DNA from: Gastranaerophilus sp045639085 | Lineage (GTDB): Bacteria > Cyanobacteriota > Vampirovibrionia > Gastranaerophilales > Gastranaerophilaceae | Direction: 5' to 3' | Length of the DNA stretch: 22,436 bases | NCBI GenBank assembly: GCA_045639085.1 | Contig: JAZUCM010000115.1 | Coordinates: forward strand, 1-22,436 | Shown here: piece after piece, positions 8,029-14,715 of the stretch | How positions within the stretch are numbered: position 1 is the stretch's first letter | Layout of the letters: every line of letters starts with the position of its first letter | The notes under the pieces: generated by a model | Told to the model about the DNA's origin: nothing | Databases searched by the model: none | What the model saw: the letters and a program-made list of their open reading frames with translations, nothing else | Made by a program: the position numbers and the translations under genes

Positions 8029-8577
8029 ATGACTCAGGAAAAACGAGATAAATTTCAGTCGAATTTAAATATGGCGAAATATTATGCACGAGTTAAGTGT
8101 AAAAGTTTATGCCATCGATACAATTTGCTTTCACCAGAGATGATGAGTGTGCGTCAGGTTTTGTTAAAACAAATATTGGGTAAAACGGGGCTGATGTTTA
8201 TGGTTGAACAGCCTTTTATGTGCGATTACGGATATAATATTAAACTTGGCGAAAGTTTTTATTCTAATCATAACTTGTTAATATTGGATAGTGCGCCGGT
8301 GGTATTTGGTGATAACGTATTGATAGGGCCGAACTGTTCGTTTTATACCTCAATGCATCCGCTGGACGCGCAATTGCGTTTGCAAGGATGTGAAACCTCA
8401 CAGCCGATAACAATAGGTAATAATGTTTGGATATGTGGAAATGTGACGGTTTTGCCCGGTGTGACGATAGGTGAAAACTGTGTAATCGGAGCCGGCAGCA
8501 TTGTGAACAAAGATGTGCCGGCAAACACTCTTGCTATCGGACGACCTTGTGTGGTGAAAAGGGAAATAAGTCAATAA
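8029..8577 (+). CDS. maltose/galactoside O-acetyltransferase family protein
   Basis: Acetyl-CoA-dependent sugar O-acetyltransferase of the Maa/LacA/NodL type (182 aa). An N-terminal helical cap (residues 1-55) precedes a left-handed beta-helix of hexapeptide repeats (VFGDNVLIGPNC, ITIGNNVWICGNVTVLPGVT, IGENCVIGAGSIV). The catalytic His lies in YTSMHPLD, equivalent to the His of LacA. The acceptor sugar is unknown. ATG 8029 gives a family-like N-terminus (MTQEKRDKFQ) but has only GGGG 13 bases ahead. The best ribosome site, AGAAGG at 7991-7996, serves an out-of-frame ATG at 8001 (16 codons, ending at 8051) or an in-frame TTG at 8005, so the true start is uncertain. The last codons and stop lie inside an octamer repeat tract. 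Confidence 0.87.
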   Translation: MTQEKRDKFQSNLNMAKYYARVKCKSLCHRYNLLSPEMMSVRQVLLKQILGKTGLMFMVEQPFMCDYGYNIKLGESFYSNHNLLILDSAPVVFGDNVLIGPNCSFYTSMHPLDAQLRLQGCETSQPITIGNNVWICGNVTVLPGVTIGENCVIGAGSIVNKDVPANTLAIGRPCVVKREISQ

Positions 8578-8748
8578 GTGAATAAGAGAGTTAATTAGTT
8601 AATAAGGAATAACGTAAATTAACCCGAGTGAAATTTCAACGTTGGGTAATATGTTTGTTCTATAATGAAAAATTAAATTCAACATTGAACTTTTATACGG
8701 GTTAATTCCCATAACCCTTATTAACTTATTAACTAATTAACTTATTAA
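8567..8748. repeat. imperfect palindromic element made of octamer repeats
   Basis: Five 8-mers of the TAAGTSAA/TTAATWAG type (8567-8606) are mirrored by four CTTATTAA-type 8-mers (8717-8748). A perfect 17-bp inverted pair, 8590-8606 with 8725-8741, encloses a 10-bp pair, AATTAACCCG (8617-8626) with CGGGTTAATT (8698-8707). The left arm contains the acetyltransferase stop codon. The block ACGGGTTAATTCCCATAA before the right octamers closely resembles 22216-22235 in the third prepilin locus. I see no gene between the arms. Confidence 0.7.
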
Positions 8749-8781
8749 CCCTGCATTATGCACAAAATAATCGTCGCAGTC

Positions 8782-8809
8782 TTGACAAACTCAAAAAATA
8801 CGATATCAT
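8782..8809 (+). promoter_or_regulatory. prepilin promoter, copy 1
   Basis: TTGACA (8782-8787), 16-bp spacer, TATCAT (8804-8809). The same boxes with the same spacer, and the surrounding ATACGATATCATGATAATATG, recur at 21841-21868 before copy 3. Predicted initiation near 8816 gives a leader of about 140 nt. Confidence 0.7.
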
Positions 8810-8857
8810 GATAATATGAATTATACAAAATACAATAAAAGAGTAAGAAGTTCAATA

Positions 8858-8957
8858 GGGGGGGGGGGCGCCTCAACAGCCTGATTATATTTGGATTTCA
8901 GGCTCATGTTTTGCCAAAACCTCCGACCCTTGCGAACGCAAGATTACGGAGGTAAAC
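8858..8957 (+). promoter_or_regulatory. structured prepilin leader: G11 tract plus two hairpins, SD buried
   Basis: Order: G11 (8858-8868), CGCCTCAA, hairpin P1 (AGCCTGA 8878-8884 with TCAGGCT 8898-8904), the block CATGTTTTGCC (8905-8915), then hairpin P2. P2 pairs CCTCCG (8920-8925) with CGGAGG (8947-8952) and, inside an ACC/ATTA internal loop, CTTGCG with CGCAAG (8929-8942). The whole Shine-Dalgarno GGAGG lies in the P2 stem, five bases before the ATG. Copy 3 keeps the same order and pairing with different stem bases. Translation is probably limited by P2; what opens it is unknown. Confidence 0.65.
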
Positions 8958-10220
8958 ATGCAAAAAACAAATTTTAAAAACCTTGCGTCATTGCGAGGAG
9001 TGAACGCAGTGAGTGACGAAGCAAATCAGCTGACCGAGTTTCAACGAGGTCAGTCAGCCAGTGTGACGACATTGACCGATTTCGCTACGCTCAACAGAGG
9101 CAAGAAGTTAAACGTGCAGTCTTGCCATTCTTCGGTACGAATATGGAACCGGCTCAGCCGGCTGGGTTGCCGCGCTCACATCCGTTCGCTCGCAATGACG
9201 CAATGTGCATTCACAATGGCGGAGATTTTATTATCATTAACGATAATCGGCGTGGTCGCCGCAATTACATTGCCAAGCTTGATGGCAAATATTAACGAAC
9301 GCACTTGGAACACACAACGAAAAGCTTTGTACGCCAGAATGAGCCAAGCCATCGCTATGATGCCACAGGTTGGAGGGTATGGAACTTTGACAGAAGACGC
9401 GGACGGAAATATCACTGAAGATACTGCGGCGGAAACCTTTTTGACAGAAGGGCTTTCAAAGGTTCTAAAAATCAACAACATTTGTGACTTTGAACATTTT
9501 GCGGATTGTGGTTTGAGTGGACAAATTTCCAATTTGAGAGGCGGAGTTGTTTCTGCTTGGCCAAAATCATTTGTTGAGTTGAACAGTATGTTTTCTGGTT
9601 CTTATGAACAATGGGGGACGGATAGTGCTTCAATAGATCATGTCTACTCATACAAGCAATTGAATACTAAAGCGGCTGCGTTTGAAACTCAAAATGGTGA
9701 GAGTATCGCGTTATACTACAACCCTCGTTGTATTCCTGATTTAAATGAGATGGAAAGTGTGTTGCCAAGCCAGAAATTTTATACTCAACCGAAGGTTTGT
9801 GCAAATTTCATCTATGATTTAAACGGTAAAAACGGGCCGAATACCACTGGTAAAGATATTGGCTTTATAACGGTGCTTTATCCTGAAAATCCTATTGTTG
9901 TTGCTCCGATTTTTGCTGATGGATTTGCTACCGCAGTTTCTTCTGATGAAGGAGGGTCTGTTTTGCACGCAGAGGCTTCTGCTGCTTGTTTAGCACAAGA
10001 TGTTAATAGTCGAGTTATGACTCCTGTTGAGGCTATTGCAATGTTTACGAATAGAGAGTTCATATTTGGTTCCGAAATGGCATCTACTACCGGTACGAAT
10101 GGTGTTTGGACAAGTGCTAAAAAGGTGCCTTCTCTTGGTTGGTTGTTCAATATGGCCACCGGACAATTGCAATACAACTCTGTTGGTTGGACAAGTAATG
10201 TTTGGTGTGTAAAAAGATAA
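8958..10220 (+). CDS. prepilin-like protein with repeat-expanded leader (420 aa)
   Basis: Type IV pilin/type II pseudopilin-like protein. The prepilin site is A84|F85 in CAFTMAEILLSLTIIGVV, with Glu at mature position 5 and a hydrophobic N-terminal helix (residues 85-110), cleaved by PilD-type peptidase by family precedent. The mature chain is about 336 aa, much longer than classical pseudopilins, with several Cys and a terminal WCVKR. Residues 10-82 are encoded by an inserted palindromic repeat; without it the leader is about 11 residues (MQKTNFKNL plus a short tail), which is normal. GGAGG lies five bases before ATG 8958. The downstream hairpin and the RCVKR/WCVKR ending recur in the 15877 remnant. 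Function may be adhesion, a surface filament or secretion; no pilus assembly genes are in the window. Confidence 0.88.
   Translation: MQKTNFKNLASLRGVNAVSDEANQLTEFQRGQSASVTTLTDFATLNRGKKLNVQSCHSSVRIWNRLSRLGCRAHIRSLAMTQCAFTMAEILLSLTIIGVVAAITLPSLMANINERTWNTQRKALYARMSQAIAMMPQVGGYGTLTEDADGNITEDTAAETFLTEGLSKVLKINNICDFEHFADCGLSGQISNLRGGVVSAWPKSFVELNSMFSGSYEQWGTDSASIDHVYSYKQLNTKAAAFETQNGESIALYYNPRCIPDLNEMESVLPSQKFYTQPKVCANFIYDLNGKNGPNTTGKDIGFITVLYPENPIVVAPIFADGFATAVSSDEGGSVLHAEASAACLAQDVNSRVMTPVEAIAMFTNREFIFGSEMASTTGTNGVWTSAKKVPSLGWLFNMATGQLQYNSVGWTSNVWCVKR
8984..9202. repeat. 219-bp palindromic repeat inserted in the prepilin leader
   Basis: Ends are TGCGTCATTGCGAG (8984-8997) and CTCGCAATGACGCA (9189-9202), perfect 14-bp inverted repeats. 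Length is 219 bp, exactly 73 codons, so the reading frame is kept. CCGGCTCAGCCGG, a small internal hairpin, has a counterpart in copy 3. The GTCATTGCGAG motif is familiar as a dispersed palindromic repeat in many bacterial genomes. Confidence 0.85.
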
Positions 10221-10230
10221 TTTTCCAGAC

Positions 10231-10258
10231 AGGGCGCGAGCCAAACGGCTCGCGCCCT
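10231..10258 (+). terminator. hairpin after the prepilin gene
   Basis: Perfect 12-bp stem AGGGCGCGAGCC / GGCTCGCGCCCT with an AAAC loop, 10 bp after the stop. No T run follows on either strand, so it may protect the mRNA 3' end rather than terminate by itself. A related hairpin (16071-16093) follows the remnant copy. Confidence 0.6.
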
Positions 10259-10288
10259 AATTGCTTCATATTAATTTCCCTTAACAGA

Positions 10289-10317
10289 TTGATTTTTGCC
10301 GTTGGATTTTGTACAAT
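10289..10317 (+). promoter_or_regulatory. promoter of the TPR gene
   Basis: TTGATT (10289-10294), 17-bp spacer, TACAAT (10312-10317); initiation expected near 10324, about 27 nt before the start codon. Confidence 0.65.
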
Positions 10318-10350
10318 GGTGGTATATAGTTTACATGTAGGGAATTTTTA

Positions 10351-11943
10351 ATGAACACGACTCAACAATTGAAGAAGAAAATTAATATGTCATATAAGTC
10401 AGGTAACGTAAAAAGGGCGATTGAACTTTGCCAGTCCGGTTTGAAAGCAGATCCGACTAATGCGGATTTACATGTTCGACTCGGGGATTTGTATTTGGCG
10501 TGGCATGTTGATATTTCTAATTCTTGCCAATATATTGACGATGCGATTACCGAATATCAACGTGCGCTGGAATCTTATATCGATTCTGCGCTTGTGTATT
10601 TTAAAATTGGTCAAGCGCTTTATTACAAAGGAGATTTGGACAAGTCTGTCAATTATTTGAATACGTCTTTATCCAAAAAATCTAAGCAGCCTAAAGCGCT
10701 TTATTTGTTGGCGCAGATTTATGCGAAAAAGGCACGATTTCAAGAAGCAATTGATTACGCGAATAAAGCAATAGCCGCTGCGCCGATGAATACGTCATCC
10801 GCCAGATTCCTTTTGGCTAATTTGTACGAATTGTCCACCTATAAAGCAGGAATAAGAAAACTTTTGGCGAAATGGGAATATTTGATGTCGGTTTTGACGT
10901 TCCCGTTTGATAGTGTTTCGTTGGGTTATGTTTCAAGGGTTTTGGCTAACTTGAAGTTTTTCCCGGAACTTTTTAATGCTTATATGTTCGTTCAGCGCCA
11001 GAAATATGACGAGGCGTTGGAAATTTATCTTCGCACTATTGATAAAGCACCCGGATTTACGCCGCTGTATTGCTTGCTGGGTGATGTTTATTTGGCGCTT
11101 GGACGTTTTGAGGATGCGATTACTGAATACAAAATGGCGATTTGGCTCGATACATTGAATATACCGGCGTATAAGCACCTTTGCCAAGCTTACGAGGAGC
11201 AAGGGGATTTTGATAGCGCTGTTGAAATTTATAACAAGATTTTGAAAATCACGCCGAATTTGCCTGAGGTTCACGCGAATTTAGCTAATATTCTTTATGT
11301 AAAAGGTGATGTGAAAGGGGCAATTTCACATTTTCAAACCGCAGTTACGTTGAATCCGCGTAAAAATTGGACGAGTGTTGTTAACCAGACTTTGGGATTT
11401 GTGTTTCAGGAGTCCAGTAACGATATTGATGCCGCGATAAGCTCATATCAGAGCGCGTATCTTTTGACGCCTGAGGATATTGATGTTTATATTAACTTGG
11501 GCAGCGCTTTTTATGACAAAGAAGATATTGAAAACGCACTGGCTGTTTATCGTAACGCATTGGAACTTGACCCGACTAACGCTCGTATTCATTGTAATTT
11601 GGGATTTTTGCATTGGGGACGTGGGGATTTGGACGAGGCTGTCACCGAGTATGAATTGGCGATTAAGTACGATCCTAATTATGATATTGCGTATAACAAT
11701 TTAGGCGTTATTCATCTGGATGACTTAGGCCGCGTTGCGCAGGCGATTGAACTTTTCCGTAAATCTGTCGAGTGTAACCCGAATTACGCGCTGGCACATT
11801 TTAATTTTGCACGTGCGGTGACGATTACCGGCGATAAAATCGAGGCCGCAAAGCTTTATCAGGTTGCACAAGATGTTAATAATGTGACAAACGAAATGGA
11901 TCCGCAAGAGATTACAGATAAAATTAACGAGCTGTTTAGCTAA
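10351..11943 (+). CDS. tetratricopeptide-repeat protein (530 aa)
   Basis: Built almost entirely of about twelve 34-residue TPR units, recognisable by the G-x-Y/F, A-(x)n-A and P-at-repeat-end pattern. Examples are LGDVYLALGRFEDAITEY, LANILYVKGDVKGAISHF, LGSAFYDKEDIENALAVY and LGFLHWGRGDLDEAVTEY. Residues about 170-225 are more hydrophobic and interrupt the array, but there is no signal peptide or clear membrane span. TPR solenoids are protein-protein scaffolds; the partner cannot be told from sequence. The ATG at 10351 has AGGGA about ten bases upstream. The gene stands alone between its own promoter and a strong terminator, so it is monocistronic. Confidence 0.92.
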   Translation: MNTTQQLKKKINMSYKSGNVKRAIELCQSGLKADPTNADLHVRLGDLYLAWHVDISNSCQYIDDAITEYQRALESYIDSALVYFKIGQALYYKGDLDKSVNYLNTSLSKKSKQPKALYLLAQIYAKKARFQEAIDYANKAIAAAPMNTSSARFLLANLYELSTYKAGIRKLLAKWEYLMSVLTFPFDSVSLGYVSRVLANLKFFPELFNAYMFVQRQKYDEALEIYLRTIDKAPGFTPLYCLLGDVYLALGRFEDAITEYKMAIWLDTLNIPAYKHLCQAYEEQGDFDSAVEIYNKILKITPNLPEVHANLANILYVKGDVKGAISHFQTAVTLNPRKNWTSVVNQTLGFVFQESSNDIDAAISSYQSAYLLTPEDIDVYINLGSAFYDKEDIENALAVYRNALELDPTNARIHCNLGFLHWGRGDLDEAVTEYELAIKYDPNYDIAYNNLGVIHLDDLGRVAQAIELFRKSVECNPNYALAHFNFARAVTITGDKIEAAKLYQVAQDVNNVTNEMDPQEITDKINELFS

Positions 11944-11955
11944 TAAGAATTAATA

Positions 11956-11984
11956 AAAAACGCCCTTTTTAACGGGGCGTTTTT
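11956..11984. terminator. bidirectional rho-independent terminator
   Basis: Stem AAAAACGCCC / GGGCGTTTTT (10 bp) around a TTTTTAACG loop, with T-rich flanks in both directions, between the convergent TPR and typA genes. Confidence 0.9.
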
Positions 11985-12001
11985 GTTTTGTTCATTACGT
12001 T

Positions 12002-13801
12002 TTAATTGTAGATTTTTTTGTTTAAATCCGCTTTTCTTATGCGTATGCTTTCCGGCGTGATTTCAACGAGTTCGTCGTCTGCAATGTATTCCAAACTGTC
12101 TTCAAGTGACATGATTTTCGGTGCTTGAAGGGTTACCATAACGTCAGCGGTTGCGGAGCGCATGTTGGTAAGTTTTTTGGTTTTGCAAATATTTACGGTG
12201 ATGTCTTGTGGTTTGTTGCATTCGCCGATAATCATTCCGCGGTAAACTTTTGTTTTTGGAACGACAAAGAACACACCGCGATCTTCAAATTGAGCGAGCG
12301 CGTAAGGGATTGCTTCGCCTTGTTCCCACGCGATGATTGAGCCGTTGCGCTGACGAGGGATGTCGCCTGCAAAAGGTCTGTAGTCGAGGAATGTGTGGTA
12401 CATAATACCTTCACCACGAGTCATTCTGATAAATTCACTTCTGAAACCGATTAGTCCGCGCGCCGGAATGTGGAAAGTTAACGTTGTTCTGCCTTTTGCA
12501 TTGTGCATTTCTTTCATTTCGCCTTTGCGTGAAGAAAGTTTTTCTATCGCAGAGCCGGCGTAACCTTCCGGAACGTCAACGATTAGGTTTTCGTACGGTT
12601 CGCATTGCACGCCGTCGATTTCCTTGTATATAACTTCGGGTTTAGAAACTTGGAATTCGTAACCTTCACGTCGCATTGTTTCGATAAGGATGCCTAAGTG
12701 TAATTCTCCACGGCCTGAAACTTTGAATACATCAGTGTTTTCGGTGTCTTCTACACGAAGGCTGACATTTTTTTCCAGTTCGTTGTATAGACGTTTTCTG
12801 ATTTGACGAGAAGTGACGAATTTACCTTCAGTACCAGCGAATGGGCTGTCGTTTACTGAAAAATTCATTTGAAGTGTCGGCTCGTCGATTTTGATTAACG
12901 GTAACGGATTCGGATTGTTAAGCTCGCATATTGTTTCGCCGATTTGAATGTCTGCAAAGCCTGCGATTCCGACGATGTCACCTGCCGTTGCGCTGTCAAT
13001 TTCGACTCTGCCAAGGTCTTTGAACCCAAAAAGTTTTGTGATTTTGCCGCGCTCTTGAGAACCGTCAGCTTTTACAACGCAAACTTGTTCTTGAGATTTG
13101 ACTTTACCGTTTACGATGCGTCCAATGACTATGCGGCCGACGTAATCGTTGTAGTCAAGAGTAGTTGCTTGGAATTGTAATGGTAAATCTACATTGGCAA
13201 TTGGTGGCTTAATGTTTTCCATTATGCAATCAAGAAGAGGCACCATGTCTTTTTTGTCATCTGCAAGGTCGTTGATTGCGAATCCGTTCAAACTGCTTGC
13301 AAAAATGAACGGAAAGTCTATTAAATCTTCGCGGTCCGTGAGCTCAGTGAAAAGGTCAAAAACTTTGTCTAGCGCGTGTAGAGGCGCTGCAGCCGGTTTG
13401 TCAATTTTGTTTATAACAACGATGATTTTTAATCCTAATTCAAGCGCTTTTGAGAGGACGAAACGAGTTTGTGGCATTGGGCCTTCAGCGGCGTCGACGA
13501 TTAGTAGTGCGCCATCGACCATGCCTAAAACGCGTTCAACCTCGCCACCGAAATCCGCGTGGCCTGGGGTATCAACAACATTAATTTTGCAATCTTTGTA
13601 ATTGATAGAGATATTTTTGGAAAGGATAGTAATCCCTCTTTCTTTTTCTATGTCATTGCTGTCAAGCACCCGTTCTTGGACTTGTTGATTTTCGCGAAAA
13701 ACTCCTGCTTGCTTGAGCAGACAGTCAACGAGAGTTGTTTTTCCGTGGTCAACGTGCGCAATGATTGCAATATTTCTAATATTTTCGTTATATTTGGTCA
13801 T
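12002..13801 (-). CDS. typA: ribosome-associated GTPase TypA/BipA
   Basis: Translational GTPase of the EF-G family (599 aa, normal length) that binds the ribosome and aids 50S assembly and stress or low-temperature growth. G-domain motifs: G1 IAHVDHGKTT (residues 14-23), switch region EKERGITI, G3 DTPGHADFGGEVERV, G4 NKID. Domains II-III and the BipA-specific C-terminal domain follow, including HNAKGRTTLTFHIPARGLIGF. The start at 13801 is preferred because GGTGGA lies four bases upstream; an in-frame ATG at 13813 has no good site. A strong promoter is at 13845-13873. Confidence 0.97.
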   Translation of the reverse strand: MTKYNENIRNIAIIAHVDHGKTTLVDCLLKQAGVFRENQQVQERVLDSNDIEKERGITILSKNISINYKDCKINVVDTPGHADFGGEVERVLGMVDGALLIVDAAEGPMPQTRFVLSKALELGLKIIVVINKIDKPAAAPLHALDKVFDLFTELTDREDLIDFPFIFASSLNGFAINDLADDKKDMVPLLDCIMENIKPPIANVDLPLQFQATTLDYNDYVGRIVIGRIVNGKVKSQEQVCVVKADGSQERGKITKLFGFKDLGRVEIDSATAGDIVGIAGFADIQIGETICELNNPNPLPLIKIDEPTLQMNFSVNDSPFAGTEGKFVTSRQIRKRLYNELEKNVSLRVEDTENTDVFKVSGRGELHLGILIETMRREGYEFQVSKPEVIYKEIDGVQCEPYENLIVDVPEGYAGSAIEKLSSRKGEMKEMHNAKGRTTLTFHIPARGLIGFRSEFIRMTRGEGIMYHTFLDYRPFAGDIPRQRNGSIIAWEQGEAIPYALAQFEDRGVFFVVPKTKVYRGMIIGECNKPQDITVNICKTKKLTNMRSATADVMVTLQAPKIMSLEDSLEYIADDELVEITPESIRIRKADLNKKIYN

Positions 13802-13844
13802 AAAATCCACCATTCTTTGCTTAATAAGTGTAAATCTGTGAACA

Positions 13845-13873
13845 ATTATAAATTACTAAAAACTTTTTTTCAA
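13845..13873 (-). promoter_or_regulatory. typA promoter
   Basis: Minus strand: TTGAAA (13873-13868), 17-bp spacer, consensus TATAAT (13850-13845), giving a leader of about 37 nt. It is back to back with the RNA-gene promoter at 13881. Confidence 0.8.
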
Positions 13874-13880
13874 GTAAAGA

Positions 13881-13909
13881 TTGCGTTTTGAAAATGTTTG
13901 TGATAAGAT
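13881..13909 (+). promoter_or_regulatory. promoter of the candidate structured RNA and tRNA-Leu
   Basis: TTGCGT (13881-13886), 17-bp spacer, TAAGAT (13904-13909). Expected initiation at about 13916 coincides with the first base of the closing stem of the RNA described next. Confidence 0.6.
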
Positions 13910-13915
13910 AGTTAT

Positions 13916-14065
13916 GTCGTAGTGGCACTCTGCCGAGGTGCCTGAGGCACACCTTTATTAAAAGAACAATACATTGTAATGATGGAGTTATTAGCACCGT
14001 ACGATTAAGTATCGTTTTTCGAGAGGGTTGCGGAGCAACATCCGCCACAAAGTGTCCTTCGATGT
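13916..14065 (+). ncRNA. candidate structured non-coding RNA (about 150 nt)
   Basis: No credible reading frame, but clear pairing. The 5' end (TCG-T-AG-T-GGCACT, 13917-13929) pairs with the 3' end (AGTGTC-CT-T-CGA, 14051-14062) to close the molecule. Inside are AGGTGCC with GGCACACCT (two-base bulge), ACGAT with ATCGT, and GTTGC-GGA-GCAAC. A promoter positioned for initiation at 13916 supports a real transcript. No terminator separates it from tRNA-Leu, so it may be cut from a common precursor ending at 14211. Size and closed-stem layout recall 6S RNA, but I cannot confirm any Rfam family; 6S, a processed leader or a new RNA are all open. Confidence 0.5.
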
Positions 14066-14091
14066 CGTTGAAAATTTAATATAAATGTTAT

Positions 14092-14176
14092 GTCGGCGTG
14101 GCGGAATCGGTATACGCGCACGTTTGAGGGGCGTGTGGGGAAACCCTTGCGAGTTCAAGTCTCGCCGTCGACACCA
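14092..14176 (+). tRNA. tRNA-Leu (anticodon GAG)
   Basis: Cloverleaf of 85 nt. The acceptor stem is GTCGGCG / CGTCGAC (one G-U). The anticodon stem CACGT/GCGTG carries a TTGAGGG loop, so the anticodon GAG reads CUC/CUU. There is a long class II variable arm (GGGG-AAA-CCC), a T stem GCGAG/CTCGC around TTCAAGT, discriminator A and an encoded CCA at 14174-14176. Confidence 0.97.
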
Positions 14177-14177
14177 T

Positions 14178-14211
14178 AAAAAAGAATTGGGCTTGTCCCC
14201 AATTCTTTTTT
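14178..14211 (+). terminator. rho-independent terminator after tRNA-Leu
   Basis: 14-bp stem AAAAAAGAATTGGG / CCCAATTCTTTTTT with a CTTGTC loop and terminal T6, starting two bases after the tRNA CCA. Confidence 0.93.
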
Positions 14212-14230
14212 ATTTTGATTTGGAGGGGAT

Positions 14231-14524
14231 ATGCAGATTCGATATGTTGCTTTTTCTAATCAGGTTTCGTTTGGTAATCGTTATAAGTTGGATGAAAAAA
14301 CGATTAGTTTTATCGAACGGAAAACAAGGTTGTCGCGGGATGAGCTGCAAAATTTGCCAATAGATGATGCTGTAGGTTTGATGAAGAAACGTGCCCCGAT
14401 TAACAAAAAAATTAAGAATGTTTTTGGACAAATTAAATTATCTTGTGGTAGGATTTACAAAGTTATTGGTGAAAGATTAGGGTTGTTAGAAAAACAACAC
14501 AATATCTACACCGATATTCATTAA
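14231..14524 (+). CDS. small orphan protein, possibly frameshifted to a membrane form (97 aa)
   Basis: Not a family I recognise. It has an excellent ribosome site (GGAGGGG) two bases ahead of the ATG. The N-terminus reads MQIRYVAFSNQVSFGNRYKL, then a basic helical region to residue 88. In frame the chain ends at 14524. A -1 shift on the A5 run at 14490-14494 instead joins a 37-codon extension containing a hydrophobic span (described separately), giving a 125-aa C-tail-anchored protein. It begins 20 bp after the tRNA terminator; no promoter stands out, so it may depend on read-through. Confidence 0.65.
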   Translation: MQIRYVAFSNQVSFGNRYKLDEKTISFIERKTRLSRDELQNLPIDDAVGLMKKRAPINKKIKNVFGQIKLSCGRIYKVIGERLGLLEKQHNIYTDIH

Positions 14525-14607
14525 TTTGGTTATTTATTCTGTTCTTATTGATTGCAGTGGTAGGATGGATGTTTGGTGTTACGTTTTACAAAAATTTATC
14601 ATGTTGA
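14494..14607 (+). other. -1 frame extension encoding a transmembrane segment
   Basis: In the -1 frame relative to the 14231 gene, 37 codons run to TGA at 14605-14607. They encode a membrane span, IWLFILFLLIAVVGWMFGV, then a short KN-containing tail. Entry needs re-reading one A after GAA-AAA (14489-14494). Without it, this hydrophobic stretch has no start codon of its own upstream. It is either a programmed frameshift product, a recent 1-base deletion or an assembly error. Confidence 0.5.
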
Positions 14608-14615
14608 TTTTTTAA

Positions 14616-14643
14616 TTGGACTGAGTATTAAGTTATGTAAAAT
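14616..14643 (+). promoter_or_regulatory. candidate promoter of the 14716 gene
   Basis: TTGGAC (14616-14621), 16-bp spacer, TAAAAT (14638-14643), about 70 bp before the start codon. Confidence 0.4.
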
Positions 14644-14715
14644 ATGTATTGTAAAATAGCAAAAAAAATCTTTTAGGCATTTTGTTTCGCAATATTGAAA
14701 AAGGAGAATGGTTTT

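Noticed and set aside
7873..8089. N-terminal 72-codon extension of pgi
   Set aside because: It overlaps the divergent acetyltransferase start, lacks PGI similarity, and the start at 7873 has a strong ribosome site.
8567..8748. CRISPR-like array from regular short repeats
   Set aside because: The unit is 8 bp and contiguous, without spacers, and no cas genes are present.
8906..8980. Leader peptide starting ATGTTTTGC (Met-Phe-Cys) in the prepilin leader, also at 21968
   Set aside because: The ATG recurs in both copies, but no Shine-Dalgarno precedes it and the peptides diverge in sequence and length; the conserved block is better explained as RNA.
14085..14363. Open plus-strand frame across the tRNA-Leu gene and its terminator
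   Set aside because: It overlaps a well-folded tRNA and a strong terminator and has no ribosome site; translating tRNA genes commonly yields such Arg-rich frames.
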